A DNA stretch of 9,157 nucleotides from Sulfurimonas sp. (GCA_002733945.2 NVXO02000002.1:61724-70880); one strand, 5' to 3'; counted from the first letter of the stretch, positions 1 to 5,877 are shown. Translations and numbers: made by a program. Notes: a model not told the origin generated them from the letters alone.

Positions 1-644
1 ATATTTCTATGTGTATTGACACTCTTAAATCTATGCTTATCAAGATACCAGACTATCTGTGCTATCTCTTCTTCTACTGGCTCACTAAAGAAAAGCTTAG
101 GTTTATTTCTTACATTTTTATACTTTTCAATAACCACCTCTATAAGTTCACCTATGCCCTCTTTTGTTACAGCTGACACTTTTACACATGGTACGCCTAT
201 AAGTTCAGACATATACTTAGCATTTATTTCTATGTTCTCTTTTTGCGCTTCATCACTCATATTTAAAGCGATTACAACTTTTTTACTCATAGTTAAAAGT
301 TCAGATGTAAGTTGTAGGTTTTTCTCTAAGTTTGTCGAGTCTACAACATTAATAATGATGTCATAATCTTCTGCGCAAAGATAATCGTGAGTTACCCTCT
401 CTTCAATAGTATAATCAGTAAAAGCATATGTTCCTGGTAAATCAACAACTGTAAAACTATACTCTTTGTAATCAAAAAGCACCTCAGTTTTATCAACAGT
501 TACACCGGAAAAGTTACCAACATGCAGATGCGCATTTGAGACAGAATTGATAAGCATACTCTTACCAACATTTGGTTGACCTACTAGTGCTACTTTTATA
601 TGGTTTGCTGTAATTGGACAGGCTTTAGGATCTACTTCATTCAT
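1..644 (-). CDS. feoB: Ferrous iron transport protein B, N-terminal GTPase part (partial at window edge)
   Basis: FeoB is the inner-membrane Fe(II) transporter; its cytosolic N-terminal G domain controls the pore. Only the first 214 codons lie in the window, which covers the G domain and the start of the following helical region; the membrane core is beyond position 1. The translated minus strand begins MNEVDPKACPITANHIKVAL. G motifs are all present: G1 GQPNVGKS (22-29), a G2 threonine in GVTVDK (47-52), G3 DLPGTY (68-73), G4 NMSD (128-131) and G5 SAVTKEGI (157-164). The ATG at 644-642 overlaps the feoA stop as ATGA, so the two genes are probably translationally coupled. The G1 box has Gln where FeoB proteins usually have Asn (GNPN), a minor variation. 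The family call is firm; the rest of the protein cannot be judged here. Confidence 0.95.
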   Translation of the reverse strand, partial: MNEVDPKACPITANHIKVALVGQPNVGKSMLINSVSNAHLHVGNFSGVTVDKTEVLFDYKEYSFTVVDLPGTYAFTDYTIEERVTHDYLCAEDYDIIINVVDSTNLEKNLQLTSELLTMSKKVVIALNMSDEAQKENIEINAKYMSELIGVPCVKVSAVTKEGIGELIEVVIEKYKNVRNKPKLFFSEPVEEEIAQIVWYLDKHRFKSVNTHRN

Positions 645-868
645 ATCTTTTGTACCTCTATCAACTCAGCTTCTTGTGCTCTTAATGCTACTCGCATTTT
701 TCCAACCTTTATCTCAATAGTACTTTTTCCTGGAGCATGCTCTAAAACTTCTACTATTGCCTCTTTCATAATACCAAAAGAGATAAGTCTCTGCTTTAAG
801 TCACCCTTAGTGTTTAATTTTAAAACCTTTACAACACAGGCTTTTTCACAATCAAGTAATGTTTTCAT
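641..868 (-). CDS. feoA: Ferrous iron transport protein A (FeoA, SH3-like)
   Basis: A 75-residue cytosolic protein of the usual FeoA length, thought to assist or regulate FeoB through an SH3-like beta-barrel. The sequence shows the family pattern: a segment around KQRLISFGIMKEAIVEVLEHAP (24-45, the conserved 'RL.-.GI..G..V.V....P' region) followed by IEIKVGKMRVALRAQEAELIEV (51-72), which matches the C-terminal strands where the family reads 'I...G..-AL...-A..I.V'. The start is ATG at 868-866; an ATG four bases upstream at 872 is in another frame and soon stops. The gene lies directly before feoB and shares a 4-base ATGA overlap with it. A TATAAT -10 box at 901-896, covered by a Fur-box match, implies iron-repressed expression. 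The family call is inferred from size, pattern and position next to feoB. Confidence 0.92.
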   Translation of the reverse strand: MKTLLDCEKACVVKVLKLNTKGDLKQRLISFGIMKEAIVEVLEHAPGKSTIEIKVGKMRVALRAQEAELIEVQKI

Positions 869-891
869 TCATATTCTTTAAAATAATTTTT

Positions 892-911
892 TTGAATTAT
901 AATCATTATCA
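892..911 (-). promoter_or_regulatory. feoA promoter -10 box within a Fur-box match
   Basis: Read on the minus strand, 901-896 is TATAAT, about 28 bases before the feoA start, so the 5' leader would be about 20 bases. The same DNA matches the Fur consensus. On the plus strand, 892-910 matches 15 of 19 positions of GATAATGATAATCATTATC, with AATCATTATC (901-910) exact. The 7-1-7 form (TGATAAT-N-ATTATCA, 897-911) matches 13 of 14 fixed positions. Fur bound here would cover the -10 box and repress feoAB when iron is plentiful. The match is seen directly; binding is inferred. Confidence 0.8.
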
Positions 912-947
912 ATTAAAGAATAGCTTTAATTGCAATATTTATTTTGA

Positions 948-974
948 TATAATGTTAATATTAAATATTCAAGG
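948..974 (+). promoter_or_regulatory. pssA promoter -10 box and ribosome binding site
   Basis: TATAAT at 948-953 lies in a T-rich stretch with no clear -35 box, as is usual for the main sigma factor of Campylobacterota. It is 27 bases before the pssA ATG. AAGG at 971-974 is a modest ribosome binding site six bases before the start. The promoter diverges from that of feoA, and the Fur site ends about 37 bases upstream of this -10 box. Confidence 0.65.
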
Positions 975-980
975 CGATAT

Positions 981-1538
981 ATGAACTTTTTGTGGACACC
1001 CTCTTCTCACTTTAACTTAGCAAACCTCTTTACTTTTGTAAATATTACAGCCGGTCTTATGGCTACATACTTTATCACTCAAAACAACTTTATATTAGCT
1101 ATAGCTCTTGCATGGGTTGGTGGTGCTTTTGATATTTTTGATGGTAAAATTGCTCGTAAGTATAAACTAAGTAATGAGTTTGGAGTACAACTTGATAGTT
1201 TTGCAGACTTTTTAAGTTTTGTACTTGTTCCTGTCTTTTTGATATTTCAAGCTGTATATGCTTCACAGTTTGATACCACTCTTTTAGTAGCTGCTTCAAT
1301 TATCAGTATCTACTATGTTATCTCTGGACTTCGTCGCCTTATACACTTTAATCTAAACGCAGATACAAGAGAAGTAGAGAAATATTTTACGGGAGTTCCT
1401 ACCCCACTTGGTGCTATCTTACTATGGCTTGTTTATCTTACAAATGCTTATGAGCTTTTACCTGCGAGTGTAGTTATGGCACTGATGCTTATCATTGGCT
1501 GGAGTTTAAACTCAAAGCTTAAAGTAAGACACCCTTAA
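981..1538 (+). CDS. pssA: CDP-diacylglycerol-serine O-phosphatidyltransferase (phosphatidylserine synthase)
   Basis: This integral membrane enzyme joins CDP-diacylglycerol and L-serine to give phosphatidylserine and CMP, the step before decarboxylation to phosphatidylethanolamine. The CDP-alcohol phosphatidyltransferase signature DGx2ARx8Gx3Dx3D is complete at residues 54-76 (D54, G55, A58, R59, G68, D72, D76), with D51 just before it; these acidic residues bind metal and substrate. About six hydrophobic segments span the 185 residues. The length and the later segments (SGLRRLIHFN near 114-123 and TGVPTPLGA near 137-145) match the short Bacillus-type PssA, whose corresponding region reads 'GMLRLSKFN...FIGMPIP', rather than the longer enzymes around 240 residues. 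Other CDP-alcohol transferases (PgsA, for example) are less likely because of these PssA-type motifs. The gene is monocistronic, diverges from feoAB and converges with doxX. Confidence 0.87.
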   Translation: MNFLWTPSSHFNLANLFTFVNITAGLMATYFITQNNFILAIALAWVGGAFDIFDGKIARKYKLSNEFGVQLDSFADFLSFVLVPVFLIFQAVYASQFDTTLLVAASIISIYYVISGLRRLIHFNLNADTREVEKYFTGVPTPLGAILLWLVYLTNAYELLPASVVMALMLIIGWSLNSKLKVRHP

Positions 1539-1541
1539 AGT

Positions 1542-1560
1542 AGATACTTTTTCAGTATCT
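1542..1560. terminator. Hairpin between convergent pssA and doxX (weak terminator candidate)
   Basis: AGATACT (1542-1548) and AGTATCT (1554-1560) form a perfect 7-bp stem around a 5-base loop, three bases after the pssA stop and just beyond the doxX stop. No run of T follows on either strand, so intrinsic termination is uncertain. It is the only dyad I found in this short gap. Confidence 0.4.
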
Positions 1561-1574
1561 CAGGATCTATTGAG

Positions 1575-1961
1575 TTACTTATTGTTTACACTATATTTCC
1601 CACTACCTAAAAGCACTATTAAAATTGACATTATTAAAAAAAGAAGTGGAGATTCTATCGTTAGACCACCATATTTTGCTAATGAGAAAGAAAAGCCATA
1701 GGATAAGAAGATAGCCATTAGCATATTTGCCCCAAGAACCATAGATGCCACTCGAGCATAAAGACCAAGTATGATAAAAATGGGAGCAACCACCTCACCT
1801 AGATACACTCCATAAGAAAAAAACTCTGGCAGTCCTGCATTACTAAGCATGACTTTAACACCACCTATCCCATGTATGACCTTATAAATACCATGAAAAA
1901 GTATAAGTACTCCGGTACTGAGTCTCAGTATAAGTTTTGCTATGTCTGTGTTATTAAACAT
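1575..1961 (-). CDS. DoxX family integral membrane protein
   Basis: A 128-residue protein with four hydrophobic segments (about 8-26, 47-66, 71-90 and 103-118), the size and topology of the DoxX family (small inner-membrane proteins related to the thiosulfate:quinone oxidoreductase subunit DoxD/DoxX, most without a known activity). The first segment LILRLSTGVLILFHGIYKV has the typical 'R...G..-..HG..K' arrangement. The second region, with a conserved Glu in YLGEVVAPIFIILGLYAR (53-70), is also characteristic. Its start is ATG at 1961-1959, preceded by an AGGGGG-type ribosome binding site at about 1968-1973. It lies 37 bases after the small unknown gene and is probably co-transcribed with that gene and rmuC. 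A role in sulfur oxidation or redox balance is possible given the family name, but the sequence does not show it. Confidence 0.85.
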   Translation of the reverse strand: MFNNTDIAKLILRLSTGVLILFHGIYKVIHGIGGVKVMLSNAGLPEFFSYGVYLGEVVAPIFIILGLYARVASMVLGANMLMAIFLSYGFSFSLAKYGGLTIESPLLFLIMSILIVLLGSGKYSVNNK

Positions 1962-1998
1962 TTCTACCCCCCTAAAATTTTGCTATAAACCCACTCAT

Positions 1999-2220
1999 TT
2001 ACTTATCTTTTTTTTCACGGAATTTACACTCGCCAACACGTATAACTTTTCCATTTTTCACAGCCTCTTTAACATAAGAGAGTGTACCCTGGGGGTCTGC
2101 ATCACCTATCTCCTCTTCTATCATGCGAAGAAGGTCTTTATCTATAGTATCTGTCCATATTTTTTCATAATGATATTGTGTTTGAATTTTCATAACTAGT
2201 ATCATAGCAAAAAATTCCAT
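1999..2220 (-). CDS. Small protein of unknown function between rmuC and doxX
   Basis: I do not recognise this 73-residue protein. It is soluble and highly charged, with many Lys, Glu and Asp residues. It has a likely helix at WTDTIDKDLLRMIEEEIG (22-39) and a short basic end ending in FREKKDK. One Cys (VGECKF) is present, and I see no membrane segment or known motif. The first ATG (2220-2218) begins eight bases after the rmuC stop, which favours an operon. In-frame ATGs also occur at 2205 and 2193. The residues from MKIQTQYHYEKIW on (start 2193) look most protein-like, but no position has a strong ribosome binding site: GGAA lies about nine bases before 2205. It is more likely a real gene than a chance frame because it fills the gap between two same-strand genes and has plausible composition. 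Confidence 0.6.
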   Translation of the reverse strand: MEFFAMILVMKIQTQYHYEKIWTDTIDKDLLRMIEEEIGDADPQGTLSYVKEAVKNGKVIRVGECKFREKKDK

Positions 2221-2228
2221 ATAGTACT

Positions 2229-3470
2229 TTAAAGGTCATTTTCCTCACTTGATATAGAGAGTTTTTTTTTGGGCTTCACTCCAAGTTTAACTATATTTTC
2301 TGCACGTTTTATAACATTTCCACGGCCAGATTTCAGTCTATTCATAGAAACTTCATAGGCAGCTTGAGCCTTGTCTAAATGTAGCCCAACTTTTTGCATC
2401 TCATCTACAAAACCTACAAGTTTATCATACATGGCTTCTGCTTCATTAGCAATTTTAAGTGCATGTTCTTCTTGATGCTGCGTACGCCAAATATGCTCAA
2501 TAGTTCTAAGGGTGACAAGTAACGTAGAAGGAGAGACAACTAAGATATTTTGCTCATAGGCATTTTTAAAGAACTCACCATCTTCTTCTAGGGCTAGTAA
2601 AAAAGCACCTTCTATTGGCATAAAAAGCAGTACAAAGTCTAAACTATTTACCCCTTCAAGTTTCTCATACTTTTTTTCACTTAAACCTTTTACATGTCCT
2701 TTTATACTGAGTATATGTTCTTTGAGTGCGCGGACTTTTTGACTCTCGCTCTCTGCACTCATAAAGCGCTCATATGCAACAAGTGAAACCTTAGAATCTA
2801 TGATAATATCGCGCTGCTGGGGCATATGGATAATAACATCAGGTCTAAAACTTTTTCCTTCCTCTGATTTAAGTGTAGCTTGGAGTTCATACTCAATCCC
2901 TGCACGAAGTCCAGACTGCTCTAAAATGTTTTCAAGTACTATTTCACCCCAATTTCCCTGCATTTTATTTTCACCTTTGAGAGCTTTTGTAAGGTTTACA
3001 GCATCCGTAGAGAGTTGATCATTCATCTGCTTTAAACGCGAAAGTTCATCTTTGAGCAAGTATGTCTCTTTAGAGTGTGACAAAAACTGTTCTTTTGCCT
3101 GAGTTGAGAAGTTTGTTATCTGCTCCCTAAAAGGTTTTAGCAGTAACTCTAATTGATTTTTACTTGTAGAGCTAAACTGTTTAGACTTATCTTCAAAAAT
3201 CTTGTTTGCTAAAGTTTTAAACTCATTTGAGAGTTCATCCTTTGCTCCTTGGAGAACATCTAGTTTTTGTGAAGAAGCTTTTATTTCACCTTCATAACGA
3301 GTCTGCAGCACCGCATATTGTAATTCAAGGTTCTTTATTCTCTCGATTGAGTCACGATTATCATCTTCTAAAAGTTCTACTTTTGTCTTTTGTTTGAGGT
3401 TTATATACACCATACCAATAAAGAGCATAAAGGAGAGGATAAATAGTCCCATAGAAATATCAAATGTCAT
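2229..3470 (-). CDS. rmuC: DNA recombination protein RmuC homologue
   Basis: RmuC is a membrane-anchored, nuclease-like protein that limits recombination between inverted repeats in E. coli; its exact activity is unsettled. From ATG 3470 it has 413 residues. A single N-terminal membrane helix (5-23) is followed by a long charged coiled-coil region (about 28-165) and then the RmuC domain. Family hallmarks are GNWGEIVLENILEQSGL (172-188), RPDVIIHMPQ (209-218), IIIDSKVSLVAYERF (222-236, the DxK pair of a PD-(D/E)xK-like fold), VLLFMPIEGAFLLAL (280-294) and a run around SPSTLLVTLRTIEHIWR (313-329). I prefer ATG 3470 because AGGAAG sits seven bases upstream (3484-3479). A longer frame opening at TTG 3500 would start at or before the expected transcript start, since a TATAAT is at 3508-3503. 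The tail is lysine- and serine-rich. It probably heads the operon containing the small gene and doxX. Confidence 0.93.
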   Translation of the reverse strand: MTFDISMGLFILSFMLFIGMVYINLKQKTKVELLEDDNRDSIERIKNLELQYAVLQTRYEGEIKASSQKLDVLQGAKDELSNEFKTLANKIFEDKSKQFSSTSKNQLELLLKPFREQITNFSTQAKEQFLSHSKETYLLKDELSRLKQMNDQLSTDAVNLTKALKGENKMQGNWGEIVLENILEQSGLRAGIEYELQATLKSEEGKSFRPDVIIHMPQQRDIIIDSKVSLVAYERFMSAESESQKVRALKEHILSIKGHVKGLSEKKYEKLEGVNSLDFVLLFMPIEGAFLLALEEDGEFFKNAYEQNILVVSPSTLLVTLRTIEHIWRTQHQEEHALKIANEAEAMYDKLVGFVDEMQKVGLHLDKAQAAYEVSMNRLKSGRGNVIKRAENIVKLGVKPKKKLSISSEENDL

Positions 3471-3502
3471 AAAAAAACTTCCTATAATTATTAAGTACAA
3501 AG

Positions 3503-3508
3503 ATTATA
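3503..3508 (-). promoter_or_regulatory. rmuC promoter -10 box
   Basis: On the minus strand 3508-3503 reads TATAAT, 33 bases before the preferred rmuC ATG. Transcription would start near 3496, leaving a leader of about 26 bases that contains the AGGAAG ribosome binding site. It is divergent from the helicase promoter. Confidence 0.6.
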
Positions 3509-3581
3509 CACTATTTTTGTAGCACTATAAACTTAACTCATTACAAATATAGATTGCTTTAACTTTATCATAGATAAACTT

Positions 3582-3674
3582 GGGTACAATTCGCGAAATA
3601 CTTTAAGGGGAAGATGCCCTGCATAAAAGCACAGCTAAAATGCAACTTGTATCATCTCCTTATACCAAAGGATA
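3582..3674 (+). promoter_or_regulatory. Helicase promoter and 5' leader
   Basis: TACAAT at 3585-3590, preceded by GGG, is the best -10 candidate; an 8-base palindrome TTCGCGAA (3590-3597) lies at the expected start of transcription. This leaves a leader of about 75-80 bases, longer than the 20-30 bases seen for the other promoters here. The leader contains AAGGGGAAGATG (3605-3616), whose ends could pair with CATCTCCTT (3653-3661) close to the ribosome binding site AAAGGA (3667-3672). Cold-inducible DEAD-box helicase mRNAs in other bacteria carry regulatory leaders, but regulation here is inference. Confidence 0.5.
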
Positions 3675-5267
3675 ATGATGCAAGAAAATGCACAAAACGA
3701 AGAAACAAAAGAAGAAGAAAAGACGCTCACATTTGATGAGTTGGGTTTAAAAGACGAGATTTTAAAAAGTGTTAAGTATGCAGGTTTTACTACACCTTCA
3801 CCTATTCAAGCACAGGCAATTCCTATTGTAATTGCTGGTAAAGATATGGTTGGTCAAGCGCATACTGGTACTGGTAAAACAGCTGCGTTTAGTCTTCCAG
3901 CACTTCACAACATGAAAATGGATGGTTCAGTAGAAATGCTAGTTATCACTCCAACTCGTGAACTTGCAACACAAGTTAGTGATGAGATATTTAAGTATGG
4001 TCGTAACTTAGGAGCTAAAACTGTAACTGTTTATGGTGGAAGTTCTTACAAACGCCAACTTGACCTTATCGCTCGTGGTGCTTCAGTTGTTGTTGCAACT
4101 CCAGGACGTATGTTAGACATCCTTAAACGCGGTATGATTCCTGACTTTGCACCACAAATGGTAGTTCTAGATGAAGCTGATGAGATGCTTGACATGGGAT
4201 TTTTAGATGATATCAATGAAATCTTTTCATTCCTACCAGCAAAAAGACAAACATTACTTTTCTCAGCAACTATGCCAGCACCTATTAAGACACTTGCAAG
4301 TAGAATTTTAAGAGACCCTGAGTTTGTATCTATCACTAAAGGTGAAACTACAAACGCAGATATCGAACAACTTTATTATGTAATTGATGAACATGAGAGA
4401 GATGATGCTATTATCCGTCTTATGGATTCTGACGGAGTAAAAAAATCAGTAGTATTTTGTCGTACAAAATCAGAAGTTGATAGACTAAGTAATGTTTTAA
4501 GTAACGCAGGTTACCTAGCAAATGGTCTTCATGGAGATATGGAGCAACGCCAACGCGAGAATGTTATTAAGGGTTTCAAAAATGACTCTATAATGTTCCT
4601 TGTAGCAACTGATGTTGCTGCTCGTGGTATCCATGTAAACAATATTAGCCATGTTTTTAACTACCATATTCCTTTTGACCCTGAGTCTTATGTTCACCGT
4701 ATCGGTAGAACGGGTCGTGCTGGTACAAAAGGTAAGGCTATCACTCTTTTAACTCCTATGGAATTTAAAGAGCTACAGCGCATTAAACAAAAAGTTGGTA
4801 CTTCAATGAACCATGCTTTTGTTCCAAGTAAAACTGACCTTAGAAGTTCAACTGTTGATAAAATGGTTAAGACTATCGAAGATCAACATATTTATGATGA
4901 AGCACATAAGGTTCTTGACCGTCTTAAAGAAGACATCGATGAAGAGCAAATCATGTACAAACTTATCTCTATGATTTTAGATAAGCAAGATATCAAAGGG
5001 CCTAGTAACATTGGTATTCCTGCTGATAAGCTTGATGCTATTTTAGCTCGTGCTGCACAACGTGGAGGCGGAGGTGGCCGTGGTGGTCGTGGCGGTGGAT
5101 ACCGTGGAAGAAACCGTTCAGGTGGCGGTGGAAACCGTAGCCGTTCTGGTGGAAATGGTGGAGGCGGTGGATACCGTGGAAACCGTGAAGGTGGAAACGG
5201 CGGTGGCGATAGAAACCGTTCAGGTGGTGGACGTAGTTCTGGTGGTTACAGAGGTAACAGAGACTAA
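3675..5267 (+). CDS. DEAD-box ATP-dependent RNA helicase with Gly/Arg-rich C-terminal tail
   Basis: A 530-residue cytoplasmic RNA helicase of the CsdA/DeaD/RhlE group, which unwinds short RNA duplexes in ribosome assembly, mRNA turnover and growth in the cold. All core motifs are present: Q motif (GFTTPSPIQ, 37-45), I AHTGTGKT (62-69), Ia PTRELATQ (93-100), Ib TPGR (142-145), II DEAD (166-169), III SAT (197-199), IV VVFCRTK (259-265), V ATDVAARGI (311-319) and VI HRIGRTGR (341-348). After a C-terminal extension (about 385-460), residues 463-530 are almost entirely Gly, Arg, Asn and Ser with RGG, YRGN and NRSGGG repeats, an RNA-binding tail. Two ATGs are adjacent (3675 and 3678); the ribosome binding site AAAGGA ends at 3672, so the second is better spaced. 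The tail DNA is much richer in G and C than the rest of the window, as its glycine and arginine codons require. DeaD and RhlE cannot be separated with confidence from sequence alone. Confidence 0.95.
   Translation: MMQENAQNEETKEEEKTLTFDELGLKDEILKSVKYAGFTTPSPIQAQAIPIVIAGKDMVGQAHTGTGKTAAFSLPALHNMKMDGSVEMLVITPTRELATQVSDEIFKYGRNLGAKTVTVYGGSSYKRQLDLIARGASVVVATPGRMLDILKRGMIPDFAPQMVVLDEADEMLDMGFLDDINEIFSFLPAKRQTLLFSATMPAPIKTLASRILRDPEFVSITKGETTNADIEQLYYVIDEHERDDAIIRLMDSDGVKKSVVFCRTKSEVDRLSNVLSNAGYLANGLHGDMEQRQRENVIKGFKNDSIMFLVATDVAARGIHVNNISHVFNYHIPFDPESYVHRIGRTGRAGTKGKAITLLTPMEFKELQRIKQKVGTSMNHAFVPSKTDLRSSTVDKMVKTIEDQHIYDEAHKVLDRLKEDIDEEQIMYKLISMILDKQDIKGPSNIGIPADKLDAILARAAQRGGGGGRGGRGGGYRGRNRSGGGGNRSRSGGNGGGGGYRGNREGGNGGGDRNRSGGGRSSGGYRGNRD
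5066..5264 (+). repeat. Low-complexity Gly/Arg coding repeat in helicase tail
   Basis: This stretch encodes the helicase tail and consists of irregular GGTGG, CGTGG and AACCG units. Two exact longer direct repeats are embedded. GGCGGTGGATACCGTGGAA occurs at 5091-5109 and 5163-5181, 72 bases apart. AGAAACCGTTCAGGTGG occurs at 5109-5125 and 5211-5227, 102 bases apart. Both spacings are multiples of three, so slippage or recombination would change tail length by 24 or 34 residues without a frameshift. Confidence 0.85.
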
Positions 5268-5291
5268 ATCTAGCGCTCCTTCCTATTTCTC

Positions 5292-5317
5292 TAAGAGTGA
5301 CAGCTATGTCACTCTTA
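5292..5317 (+). terminator. Hairpin downstream of the helicase gene
   Basis: TAAGAGTGACA (5292-5302) and TGTCACTCTTA (5307-5317) form a perfect 11-bp stem with a 4-base loop, 24 bases after the helicase stop. The nearest T run (CTTTTT, 5330-5335) is about 12 bases beyond the stem rather than directly after it, so this may be a weak terminator or a 3'-end stabilising structure. The next gene has its own promoter, which agrees with a transcript end here. Confidence 0.65.
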
Positions 5318-5367
5318 AACCCTCCATAACTTTTTAAAACTCACTTATTTATCCTAATAAAAAACTT

Positions 5368-5399
5368 TGCTATAATATAATAAAGAATACTATAAAAGG
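5368..5399 (+). promoter_or_regulatory. Promoter and ribosome binding site of the HIT-family gene
   Basis: TGCTATAAT (5368-5376) is an extended -10 box (TG, one base, TATAAT) with no obvious -35 box. It sits 30 bases before the start codon. AAAAGG (5394-5399) is a good ribosome binding site seven bases before ATG 5407. Confidence 0.7.
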
Positions 5400-5406
5400 T
5401 ACTACC

Positions 5407-5790
5407 ATGAAGAATAAAATAATATATGAAGACTTTAGCCTCTATGTAGAAAAAGAAGAGAGTGAAATACCTTGGTTAAAGATCTTTACAAAAGAGCCGT
5501 ACAAAGAGTTAGGAGATGTTCCTACTGGCCTTCGTACCAAACTTTGGGAAACATATGATCTTATAGAGTATGAAATGATACATTATTATAATCCTAAAAA
5601 AATAAACATGGCATCGTTTGCAAATATTTTACCTCGTGTTCATATTCATGTTATGGCACGCTTTGAAGAAGATAGTTATTTTCCACACCCTTTTTGGGGA
5701 GAAAAACAAAGAGAAGCAAATCTAACCCTTCCAGATGAAGCAGAATTTCATAAACGAGTTTTTAATGCACTAACACAAAAGCATAATTAA
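5407..5790 (+). CDS. HIT-family protein (histidine triad nucleotide hydrolase/transferase-like)
   Basis: A 127-residue cytosolic protein of the HIT superfamily, whose members hydrolyse or transfer nucleotides through a histidine nucleophile (ApnA hydrolases, nucleoside phosphoramidases). The signature lies at residues 76-85, PRVHIHVMAR, against the usual PHxHxHxxPR. The second and third histidines (H79, the expected nucleophile, and H81) are kept, but the first is Arg77. The residues before it (NMASFANILP, 67-76) and after it (FEEDSYFPHPFWG, 86-98) match a bacterial HIT subgroup I recall as 'NxVPQLHVHVIARF..D..WP.PVWG', in which the first histidine is Gln, so the protein is probably a normal member of that subgroup and active. 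The N-terminal part (about 1-60) supplies the substrate-binding strands and helix. It stands alone with its own promoter, between the helicase and convergent fabH. Its substrate cannot be told from sequence. Confidence 0.85.
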   Translation: MKNKIIYEDFSLYVEKEESEIPWLKIFTKEPYKELGDVPTGLRTKLWETYDLIEYEMIHYYNPKKINMASFANILPRVHIHVMARFEEDSYFPHPFWGEKQREANLTLPDEAEFHKRVFNALTQKHN

Positions 5791-5802
5791 AATCTCGAAG
5801 TT

Positions 5803-5877
5803 CTTACATTCCACTTTACTATTGAGTTTTTGTTTGCTGAGCAAAGGGGAAAAGAGTGTAGTAAAAGTAGTGTAAAG
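5803..5877. other. Concentric imperfect inverted repeats in the HIT-fabH gap
   Basis: Two nested dyads share a centre near 5839-5840. The inner is TTTGC (5833-5837), loop TGA, GCAAA (5841-5845). The outer pairs CTTACATTCCACTTTACT (5803-5820) imperfectly with AGTAAAAGTAGTGTAAAG (5860-5877), about 14 of 18 positions allowing one gap on each side, and T-rich (5827-5831) and GGGGAAAA (5846-5853) stretches lie between them. No frame of useful length is open here. It could be a long 3'-UTR hairpin, part of the terminator, or a small RNA; AT-rich DNA makes chance pairing possible. Confidence 0.4.

Noticed and set aside
16..881. Plus-strand open frames opposite feoB and feoA
   Set aside because: Both are antisense shadows. 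The minus strand carries complete GTPase motifs and a FeoA pattern, with a coupled start and a promoter.
930..935. TTGCAA as a -35 box for pssA
   Set aside because: Only 12 bases separate it from the TATAAT, too few for a normal -35/-10 pair, and promoters in this group often lack a -35 box.
1942..2199. Plus-strand open frame opposite the small unknown gene and the start of doxX
   Set aside because: It spans an intergenic gap and the doxX start in the wrong direction, is Phe/Leu/Cys-rich as antisense frames in AT-rich DNA are, and has no ribosome binding site.
4046..4697. Two minus-strand open frames opposite the helicase core
   Set aside because: They lie over helicase motifs Ib to V, have biased Ser/Ile-rich composition and lack promoters or ribosome binding sites.
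5050..5337. Open frame of 95 codons overlapping the helicase tail and running past its stop
   Set aside because: It is the +1 shadow of the GGT/CGT repeats and encodes a Val/Glu/Ala low-complexity string. It has no ribosome binding site and no family resemblance; the helicase frame explains the DNA.
5634..5664. HIT gene as a pseudogene because of the changed triad
   Set aside because: The frame is intact and normal in length, with its own promoter and ribosome binding site. The nucleophile position is kept, and related proteins also lack the first histidine.
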